Shown here: positions 15,194 to 21,333 of the stretch, piece after piece
Layout: each line of letters opens with the position of its first letter
How positions within the stretch are numbered: the stretch's first letter is position 1
Assembly: GCA_003022435.1 (NCBI GenBank)
Contig: PXUA01000018.1
Coordinates: 1 to 38,335 of the forward strand
DNA length: 38,335 bases
Reading direction: 5' to 3'
DNA from: Bacteroidetes bacterium SW_9_63_38
Lineage (GTDB): Bacteria; Bacteroidota; Rhodothermia; Rhodothermales; Salinibacteraceae
Program-made: the position numbers and the translations under genes
Notes under the pieces: model-generated
Told to the model about the DNA's origin: nothing
What the model saw: the letters and a program-made list of their open reading frames with translations, nothing else
Databases searched by the model: none

Positions 15194-16465
15194 CTAAATA
15201 ATCGTATCGTCTGGGATCACCGTGTTCTTCGGAATCACCACGATCCCGTCGCGGATGTAGTAGTTGTCCTCCTCCGCCTCCTCGACGTTGTCACGGTTCT
15301 TGATGATGCAGCGCTCGCCGATCTGCACGTTCTTGTCGAGAATGGCTCCTTCGACGTAAGACTCCTGGCCGATCCCGGGCGTCTCGGCCCCCTCCCGATA
15401 CCCCAGCTCCTCAATGTCGTGCCAGCGGTAGTGGTCGGCCCCCATCATCACCGTGTTCTTGAGCGTTGTGTTGTCGCCGATGTACGACCGGATGCCCACC
15501 ACCGAGTTCGAGATCTGGCTGTTTGTCACGACGCTGCCCTCCGCAATCAGGGAGTTCTGCACGTACGAACTCAGAATCTTGGCCGGCGACAGCATCCGCG
15601 CGTTGGTGTAGAGCGGCCGGTTCTGGTTGTACAGATTGAAAGGCGGATCCGGCTGTCCGAGCATCAGATTCGCCTGATAGAAGTTCTCGATGGTTCCAAT
15701 ATCGCTCCAGTAGCCGGTAAACGGATAGCCGGTCACTTTTAGGTTGCCGATCGCCTTCGGGATGATTTGGTGGCCGAAGTCATTGTCGTCCGGATTGGCC
15801 TCCAGCAGCTCTCGCAGCGGCTCTCGATCAAAGAGATACATGCCCATCGAGGCCAGATAAATGCGCCCCTGCTCCTCCAAGTCCTTCGACACCGGACTTT
15901 CTTTTCCCGCCAGTTCGTCCTCCGCCGGCTTCTCGTGAAACTCCGTGATGACATGCTCGTCGTCGGTCTTCAGAATCCCAAAGGCCGGCGCCTGGCCCGC
16001 AGCCACCGGAATGGTCCCGACCGTGACATCAGCATCCGTTTCTCGATGGTGTTCAACCATGTTGCGGTAATCCATCGAGTAGAGCTGGTCCCCCGCAAGA
16101 ATGAGCACGTGCTCATGCCGATAGCCCTCGGTGTGCGGAATACTGCGCCGCACCGCATCGGCCGTGCCCTGGAACCAGTCCTTCGAGGCCGGAGTCTGCT
16201 CGGCCGCCAGCACCGACACGAATCCGTTCGTAAACCGATCAAACCGGTAGCTTTGCGCCAGGTGGCGGTTCAGGCTGGCCGAGTTGAACTGGGTGAGGAC
16301 GAAGATCCGCGGGATGTCGGAATTGATGCTGTTTGACACCGGCACGTCGATGAGCCGATACCGACCCGCAAGCGGCACCGCGGGCTTGGCGCGCAGCTTG
16401 GTAAGGGGATACAACCGCGTCCCCTTGCCGCCGCCGAGAATAATTGAAATCGTAGACGTATCCAT
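15194..16465 (-). CDS. glgC: Glucose-1-phosphate adenylyltransferase
   Basis: Makes ADP-glucose from ATP and glucose-1-phosphate, the committed step of bacterial alpha-glucan synthesis. The 423-aa protein has the nucleotide-binding loop ILGGGKGTRLYPLT (about 9-22) with following KPAVPLAGRYRLIDVPVSN, then WFQGTADAVR, ILAGDQLYSMDYR, and the sugar-binding VITEFHEKP. The C-terminal third is a left-handed beta-helix (hexapeptide-like repeats: SVVTNSQISNSVVGIRSYIG, GAILDKNVQIGERCIIKN) ending in VVIPKNTVIPDDTII. Length fits GlgC. It precedes the GT4 synthase gene on the same strand, probably as an operon. ADP-glucose pyrophosphorylases are usually allosteric; effector specificity is not readable. 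Confidence 0.95.
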   Translation of the reverse strand: MDTSTISIILGGGKGTRLYPLTKLRAKPAVPLAGRYRLIDVPVSNSINSDIPRIFVLTQFNSASLNRHLAQSYRFDRFTNGFVSVLAAEQTPASKDWFQGTADAVRRSIPHTEGYRHEHVLILAGDQLYSMDYRNMVEHHRETDADVTVGTIPVAAGQAPAFGILKTDDEHVITEFHEKPAEDELAGKESPVSKDLEEQGRIYLASMGMYLFDREPLRELLEANPDDNDFGHQIIPKAIGNLKVTGYPFTGYWSDIGTIENFYQANLMLGQPDPPFNLYNQNRPLYTNARMLSPAKILSSYVQNSLIAEGSVVTNSQISNSVVGIRSYIGDNTTLKNTVMMGADHYRWHDIEELGYREGAETPGIGQESYVEGAILDKNVQIGERCIIKNRDNVEEAEEDNYYIRDGIVVIPKNTVIPDDTII

Positions 16466-16750
16466 AAGACCGTTGGCGATAACGAAAATAAAGACGAAAG
16501 CGGGCAGTCGGGACCGACGGCGCCAGCGGTGCGTCCCGCGGTCCGGATCAAGGAACGCAGCGATTCGGGCACATCATTGAGATCGTGGCACCCGGATCTG
16601 AATCAGCAATTTCAGCACGCCCTCCGACCTCCCGCCACGCGAGACATGTTCGCCATCCGTCGTAGGCTCATAAAGAAAGAAATTCCCACGATCTGATGCA
16701 ATCCCTGATTTCCGGTGCCGTGCGTCTTCATGCGCCCCGCACGCATGCGG

Positions 16751-16978
16751 TCACCGAAATATACGGAGGACAAGATTCAGTAGTAGGGTCAACAAAATGC
16801 TGAGTACGATCATCGTGCCGATTGGGACGTATACACGCACATTTTCTTCCCTGAACACGAGGTCCCCGGGCAAATTGCCCAGATCCAGGATTTGCCCCAG
16901 TAGCACCACGAGTCCCCCAATCACAACCAGCCCGAGGCCGACGTACATGAGCCCGCGTCCCATCGTCTCGGTGTCCAT
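16751..16978 (-). CDS. DUF2905 small membrane protein
   Basis: A 75-aa protein with two transmembrane helices: GLMYVGLGLVVIGGLVVLLG and VPIGTMIVLSILLTLLLNLV, separated by the polar hairpin DLGNLPGDLVFREENVRVY. This GDL-x(2)-RE-x(2)-V-x(1)-V-P pattern is typical of DUF2905, small bacterial membrane proteins of unknown function. The start may be ATG 16978 (MDTETMGRG) or 16963 (MGRGLMY). The longer frame back to 17638 is a shadow of the neighbouring gene. Just upstream lies a 13-bp direct repeat, TTTGAACGTCTCG twice (about 17012-17040). It is divergent from the next gene. Confidence 0.85.
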   Translation of the reverse strand: MDTETMGRGLMYVGLGLVVIGGLVVLLGQILDLGNLPGDLVFREENVRVYVPIGTMIVLSILLTLLLNLVLRIFR

Positions 16979-17155
16979 ATCTCTCTGGTCGCTCGCAATC
17001 CGAGTGGCTTGTTTGAACGTCTCGTTTTGAACGTCTCGTCTCCGGTCTCGCGGCCCGTTCATCGACGCTTCGCGTGTAAACGAGACCTCCTCCCAAACTC
17101 TGGGGCCCGTGGCTCGTGAGAGGAAAAGACTTCGTTCCCGAACCCCCTGTCCCCT

Positions 17156-17626
17156 ATGCTTATCAAGTGGATTTTCGTTCTCTTGCACATCATCACCGCC
17201 GCGGCGTGGTTCGGCATCGGCATCCGACTGACCGGCCAGGCCCGTTCCGTACTGGAGCACGACGGGGACGCCCGACGGGCCCTCGTCGACGAGGGCAGCC
17301 AATCCGTCCGGCTCATGAACGTTTTCATCGTGCTCACGCTGGTGTTCTCCCTGAGTGCCTTTGTGGCTGGCGGCCACTTTGCCACCTACGGGCCCGCGTA
17401 TCACTCCGCCGTTACCCTCATCGTGCTTCTGACCATTGACCAGCTCTGGATCATTCGGGGCGGCTGGTCGGCCCTTGATGAAGCGGTCGACACCAGCGAT
17501 ACCAACGCCCTGGCATCTGCCAAAAAGCGTGTGGCGATCGGCACCGGGGTCGGACACCTGCTCTGGCTCGTGCTTCTGGGACTCATGTTCGTCAACCAGT
17601 TTCAGGCGGCGTTCGCGGCCCTGTAA
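17156..17626 (+). CDS. Four-helix integral membrane protein
   Basis: A 156-aa inner-membrane protein with four predicted helices: LIKWIFVLLHIITAAAWFGIGI (2-23), MNVFIVLTLVFSLSAFVAGG (54-73), VTLIVLLTIDQLWIIRGGW (86-104) and VGHLLWLVLLGLMFVNQF (131-148). His11 in the first helix and a conserved-looking Trp-Phe-Gly fit the CopD/DUF2269-like type of small four-helix membrane proteins, but I cannot assign a family firmly. The loop between helices 3 and 4 is acidic. It is divergent from DUF2905 and convergent with the nitrilase-like gene (50 bp apart). Function unknown. Confidence 0.75.
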   Translation: MLIKWIFVLLHIITAAAWFGIGIRLTGQARSVLEHDGDARRALVDEGSQSVRLMNVFIVLTLVFSLSAFVAGGHFATYGPAYHSAVTLIVLLTIDQLWIIRGGWSALDEAVDTSDTNALASAKKRVAIGTGVGHLLWLVLLGLMFVNQFQAAFAAL

Positions 17627-17676
17627 GCGTCCCCACACAGAATCCGTGCCCGGACGGTGGAGTGCCGCTTAACCGG

Positions 17677-18627
17677 CTACGTCGACTCCCCCGCCGGTTC
17701 GGCTTCGTCGCCCTCGGCCCGGCCGTCGGACGCGGCCTCTTCGTCCTCGCCGATGTGGTCCTCAGGCGCCTCGGTGTGGACGGGCTCGGACTTGGCAAGG
17801 CGCACCGCCCCCTGTTCGTAATCCTCGGGCCGACGGTCCGGGAGGAAGTGTTTGCACGCCGGGGCGTCTGTACACTTGTCCAGGTCGATCGACGCCATAA
17901 GGATAATGGCGTTGCCCGACGGCGCATCGGCCACGACACGGCCCGACGGGCCGGTCACGACTGATCGGCCGTCGAAGAGCACGTTCCGCTCCTGTCCCAC
18001 CCGGTTGGCCATCGCCATGAAGAAGCCGTGCTGAAAAGAGCCGACCTGGATCTCGGACTTATACATGCCTTCCGGCCACTGCCCGGAGGTGCCCGCCTGG
18101 GGCACCGCGACCACCTCTGCGTCCTGCATCGCCAGGGCCCGCAGATACTCGGGATAGTGGCGGTCGTACCCGTTGGCCACGCCAACCCGTCCGACGGCGG
18201 TGTCGTACACCGGAGCGCCGGTATCGCCCGGAGCGTAGTAGTCCGGGCCGTGACAGTTTCGATAGTCGGGCACGTGCATCATGCGCGTGCACCCGAGCAT
18301 CGTCCCGTCCGCATCGATGACCGGGGTTGTGTTGTAGGTCGTGCCCTCGTGCCGCTCCAGCATGTTGAACAGCACGACCACCCCGTACTCCGCCGCCACC
18401 TCCGCCACCGATTCTGTCGTGGGGCCGGGCATCGGCTCCGCCAGATCGAGAAGGGCTTCGGACCGTTCCTCCAGTGGCACGCGGGGATAGAACGGGGCAA
18501 AGGAGAGCTTCGGAAAAATCACGAGTTCCGCACCCGCATTGGCCGCATCCTTGATGGTGGTGAGGCCTTGCTGAAAGGCGTCAAGCGGATCATCCGGGAG
18601 AAACTCTTGGGCAAGTGCAATTTCCAT
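17677..18627 (-). CDS. Nitrilase-superfamily protein lacking the catalytic Glu-Lys-Cys
   Basis: A 316-aa protein with the carbon-nitrogen hydrolase fold, closest in layout to N-carbamoylputrescine amidase-like members: GAELVIFPKLSFAPFYP, a GVVVLFNMLER strand, YNTTPVIDADGTMLG, RMMHVPD, PGDTGAPVYDTAVGRVGVANGYDRHYPEY, and ANRVGQE. In active relatives the triad is the Glu of FPE, the Lys of RKMHxPD and the Cys of CYDRHFPE. Here these positions read Lys40, Met116 and Gly153, so all three are replaced while the surrounding motifs are kept. The protein therefore cannot use the known mechanism and is probably a binding or regulatory pseudoenzyme. The last 40 residues form an acidic Glu/Ala tail. A SPOR lipoprotein gene lies 66 bp upstream on the same strand. 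Confidence 0.85.
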   Translation of the reverse strand: MEIALAQEFLPDDPLDAFQQGLTTIKDAANAGAELVIFPKLSFAPFYPRVPLEERSEALLDLAEPMPGPTTESVAEVAAEYGVVVLFNMLERHEGTTYNTTPVIDADGTMLGCTRMMHVPDYRNCHGPDYYAPGDTGAPVYDTAVGRVGVANGYDRHYPEYLRALAMQDAEVVAVPQAGTSGQWPEGMYKSEIQVGSFQHGFFMAMANRVGQERNVLFDGRSVVTGPSGRVVADAPSGNAIILMASIDLDKCTDAPACKHFLPDRRPEDYEQGAVRLAKSEPVHTEAPEDHIGEDEEAASDGRAEGDEAEPAGEST

Positions 18628-18693
18628 GGTATCGGTATCATCTCAGAAAACGGAGACGAGAACAAAGGGGCCGCGTCGTGCTCAATGGGGCCT

Positions 18694-19098
18694 TCAACGG
18701 CGCTCAGGGACAACGAAGGCTTCGGGAAACGACGAACGCACGGCCTCCAACACAGTCTGGGCCTGGGACTGCGAGGCAAAGGGCCCGACCCGCACCCGGT
18801 ACCGCGGCGCCTTCCACGAAATCCGGGCCGGCGCCTCTCCAGCCCTCCGTGGAGAGGGGATCGGTTCCGGCTGAAGCGACGCTTCGTGGCGGTTCCACCA
18901 CTTCAGCGCTTCGGTCAAAATCTGGTTGGCATTCGTCTTATCCGTCGTCATGTCGAGCTGGACGTGATAGACCCGAGACGGCGTCGCGTCGGTCGCCGAT
19001 GCCCCGCGAGGGGGTGGAGCGGACCCCGAACACGACAGCCCCAGCACCAGAAGCCCGCTCCCGCATAAAACCGCCGCGAGTCGACTACACACGTCCAT
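18694..19098 (-). CDS. SPOR-domain lipoprotein
   Basis: A 134-aa envelope lipoprotein. The signal MDVCSRLAAVLCGSGLLVLG leads to the lipobox LGLSC (Cys23). After a short linker comes a SPOR-like fold: RVYHVQLDMTTDKTNANQIL, a helix EALKWWNRH, and the second half YRVRVGPFASQSQAQTVLEA with FPEAFVVPER. SPOR domains bind peptidoglycan stripped of stem peptides at division sites. The gene is just upstream of the nitrilase-like gene on the same strand and may be co-transcribed with it. A TATAAT-like box lies 18 nt before the start codon. Confidence 0.85.
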   Translation of the reverse strand: MDVCSRLAAVLCGSGLLVLGLSCSGSAPPPRGASATDATPSRVYHVQLDMTTDKTNANQILTEALKWWNRHEASLQPEPIPSPRRAGEAPARISWKAPRYRVRVGPFASQSQAQTVLEAVRSSFPEAFVVPERR

Positions 19099-19115
19099 TG
19101 AACGAATTTTTAAGC

Positions 19116-19121
19116 ATTATA
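19116..19121 (-). promoter_or_regulatory. Possible -10 box for the SPOR lipoprotein gene
   Basis: On the minus strand the sequence GTGTATAATGC has a perfect TATAAT, 18 nt before the ATG at 19098, inside a strikingly AT-rich tract (about 19100-19150). No good -35 TTGACA is seen at 17 nt, so this is tentative. The implied leader would be very short. Confidence 0.35.
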
Positions 19122-19444
19122 CACTTTCTACTATTATATAAAGAAATAATCGGGGTAGCAATCGAAGTGCTGGGACGAACGAGCATTTCTGAACCCACGT
19201 GTTCGTTAACCAATATCCATAGGACGGAATGCACCGAAGTTCTGAGTCAGTCCATTGAGCTCGCTGCCAAAATCGCCTCTCTCACACGCAGTTATGGGCC
19301 CCGCCGCGTTCCTCGTCGTCCCTGGACGGCTTCGCGTGCAGACGCTGATCTCGATCTCGAACCGAATGCTGCTCCATCCACAGAGGCTTCTCTGGGTTCC
19401 CCGAGCGTCTCCCCCGCCCCCGATTTTCTCTACGAAGTCTCCTC
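19122..19444. other. Divergent intergenic region SPOR / DUF6503
   Basis: AT-rich near 19122-19150, then ordinary GC. It should hold the promoter of the downstream lipoprotein gene. No gene or repeat recognised. Confidence 0.4.
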
Positions 19445-20221
19445 ATGCGCCTTCTACTCCTCGCCCTGGCTGCCTTCTTGCTGCTCGGCTGCCCCTCCCC
19501 GGAGTCGCCCGGCCCCCCCTCCGCACAGGCAGTCATCGACAGTGCGGTAGCTGCTCACGGCGGGGCCGTGCTGGATCGGGCCGTTGTCACCTTTACCTTC
19601 CGCGGGGACCGATATCGCCTGCGTCAGGACAACGGCCGCTTTCTCTACCGGCGATCCTACACCGACTCTCTGGGCCGCCGCGTGCACGACGGCCTCACGA
19701 ACGAGGGCCCATACCGGATCATCGAAGGCGACACGATAGCGCTCTCCGACGCTGAGCAGAGCGCCCTCCACACGACGGTGAACTCGGTCGCGTACTTTAC
19801 CCTTCTCCCTTCCCCCCTCCAGGACGCTGCCGTCCAGCCGACCTACGAGGCCCGCGACACCCTAAACGGCACGGCGTACCATCGTCTTCGGGTCACCTTC
19901 CGCAGAGAGGGGGGCGGGCAGGACTGGGAAGACGTGTTCCTCTACTGGTTTTCCGTGAACACGTACGAGATGGACTACCTCGCGTATGCCTACGGACTCG
20001 GAACCGGCGACACCGATCCGGGCACCCGGTTCCGAGCAGCGTATAACGAGCGACGGGTTCACGGCGTTCGATTTGCCGACTACCGGAACTACACCGCTCC
20101 CGGACTTGCCCCGGATCAACTGCGTCGGTATCCCGCGCGCCTGGCCGCGGACGCCCTCACGCTCGTATCTCGCGTCAAAATTGACAGCATTGAGGTCCGT
20201 CTGCTCGCTGCCGACGAATAA
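19445..20221 (+). CDS. DUF6503-family lipoprotein
   Basis: A 258-aa exported lipoprotein. Signal MRLLLLALAAFLLLGC with the lipobox LLLGC (Cys16). The mature part has AQAVIDSAVAAHGGAVLDRAVV, an FTFRGDRYRLRQDNGRFLYRR strand pair, HTTVNSVAYFTLLPSPLQDAAV, YHRLRVTFRREGGGQDWEDVF and VNTYEMDYLAYAY, which match DUF6503 (Bacteroidota/Rhodothermota lipoproteins of LolA-like or beta-rich fold, function unknown). Start chosen by the signal peptide. The 3' end overlaps, on the opposite strand, the open tail of a cold-shock-protein pseudogene. Confidence 0.8.
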   Translation: MRLLLLALAAFLLLGCPSPESPGPPSAQAVIDSAVAAHGGAVLDRAVVTFTFRGDRYRLRQDNGRFLYRRSYTDSLGRRVHDGLTNEGPYRIIEGDTIALSDAEQSALHTTVNSVAYFTLLPSPLQDAAVQPTYEARDTLNGTAYHRLRVTFRREGGGQDWEDVFLYWFSVNTYEMDYLAYAYGLGTGDTDPGTRFRAAYNERRVHGVRFADYRNYTAPGLAPDQLRRYPARLAADALTLVSRVKIDSIEVRLLAADE

Positions 20222-20456
20222 CACGGCCCCTCTCCTCGACCCGCTGCACGTTGACGGGACTGATGTCCTTCGGGGGCTGCTCAGTGTCGTACTCCACCGA
20301 CTCGCCGTCTCGAAGGCCGTCTTCCCCGTCGAGCCCCGTCACGTTGTTGCGATGTACAAATTGTTGCGATGTACAAATACGTCACCCCCCGTTCTGAAGC
20401 TTGATGAAGCCATACCCCTTCTCGCTGTTAAATCACCTTACTGTTCCGCGCTGCAT
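20222..20456 (-). pseudogene. Cold-shock protein (CspA family) pseudogene
   Basis: Reading the minus strand from ATG 20456 gives MQRGTVR*FNSEKGYGFIKL, a clear CspA start in which codon 8, normally Trp (GTVKWFN), is TGA. RNP1 KGYGFI is intact. Further on, a G run of six (frame restored if it were five) and a 17-bp tandem duplication (20344-20377) split the RNP2 block; in the shifted frame it reads GDVFVHRNN. The two length changes sum to 18, so the original frame resumes after the duplication as FVHRNNVTGLDGEDG, then VEYDTEQ and VNVQRV. The frame has no proper stop until 20175, inside the DUF6503 gene. The intact protein would have been an RNA-chaperone of about 70 aa. Two TGA codons make it non-functional as written. 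Confidence 0.85.
20344..20377. repeat. Perfect 17-bp tandem duplication
   Basis: TTGTTGCGATGTACAAA occurs twice head to tail. It duplicates the RNP2 coding block of the cold-shock pseudogene on the minus strand and shifts the frame by 17 bases. Confidence 0.95.
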
Positions 20457-20561
20457 AAGGGACCCGTGTCGATTGTTGGTGCCTCACGACTCCGGATGCC
20501 AAGCGCCGACCTCCCTCGTCGCGCCTTTTCGCAATGATCCCTGCCGCATGTTGGATTGTGG

Positions 20562-20863
20562 GAACCTGTTTGTCGAGCGGGTACGTAGCCGAGACAAAGT
20601 GGGCGAAGAGTCAAGGAGTGCCCAAATGCGTCAGGCCCACTAGTGAGCCTGAGTGGAACTACCAGGGAGGAGATCTCAGATCTCCAATGCAGAAGCCGTT
20701 CTGCGCTGAGAACGAGGCCATCTAGATGGCCATGACCGAGTATCCCGACGGCCGTCGTGGATGCACAAGATCCACGAAGTCGGAGCGCTGGGAGCACGGC
20801 CATCTAGACGGCCGCGATCAAGTACTCTCTGGTGTGGCAGTAAACGTCTCGCCGAACAGGTTC
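20562..20863. mobile_element. MITE-like element, family B copy 2
   Basis: About 302 bp with ends GAACCTGTTTGTCGAG and, reverse complemented, GAACCTGTTCGGCGAG; flanks TGG and TGA give an imperfect 3-bp duplication. It shares end and internal blocks with 3088-3697 but lacks the nested inserts. It is full of dyads: GGCCATCTAGATGGCC (20716-20731), GGCCATCTAGACGGCC (20798-20813), and between them TCGTGGAT-GCACAAG-ATCCACGA, a perfect 8-bp stem. No transposase frame. Confidence 0.75.
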
Positions 20864-21094
20864 TGATGCCCCCCAACACGCCGTTCTCCTCCCTTCCGGC
20901 CCGAGCATCCTCGGAGCCATATAAGAGCTTCATCGGACGTAGTAGATCTTACGTCCCGCGTCGCGTCTACCGACAAGCCCCTTCCTATACGGCGGATGAT
21001 CTCATAACCCTACAGGGAACCGCAGGGGCGGACCGGGATTGCACCGCGGATCCTGAACCCCGGCCGCTTCATTGTACGTAATTGAACGTAGTTT
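20864..21094. other. Gap between MITE and tRNA
   Basis: No gene recognised. It should include the promoter of tRNA-Arg. A short CTCATAA near 21001 recalls the ends of the 3338 insert but has no partner. Confidence 0.4.
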
Positions 21095-21169
21095 GAGCTC
21101 GTAGCTCAGCCTAGACAGAGCATCGGCCTTCGGAGCCGAATATCGGGGGCTCGAATCTTCCCGAGCCCG
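21095..21169 (+). tRNA. tRNA-Arg (anticodon UCG)
   Basis: A full cloverleaf of 75 nt can be drawn. Acceptor GAGCTCG (21095-21101) pairs with CGAGCCC (21162-21168) with one A-C mismatch at pair 2; the D stem is GCTC/GAGC; the anticodon stem TCGGC/GCCGA holds loop CTTCGGA with anticodon TCG; the variable loop is 5 nt; the T stem GGGGG/CTTCC has two G-U pairs and the T loop is CTCGAAT. The discriminator is G and CCA is not encoded. The C at T-loop position 54 and the A-C pair are unusual, so it may be a poorly conserved or decaying copy. It would read CGA and other CGN codons. Confidence 0.75.
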
Positions 21170-21333
21170 CTCCGTCTCATTCCCTTGCCCGTCTACCCCG
21201 GATGTGTGCGGGACCCCCGACGCACTCTGCGGGCTCTCGGAACGCGGGAGTCCGCTTCCCCCCTGGGCCGCGAGCTTCTTCGTGCCGAAAGCGTTGACAC
21301 GAACCGCGCTCTATACGACTCGCCGCCGCCACG

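Noticed and set aside
16751..17638. 295-codon minus-strand frame containing DUF2905
   Set aside because: Only the last 75 codons match DUF2905; the earlier part is opposite the four-helix membrane protein gene, which has proper hydrophobic helices.
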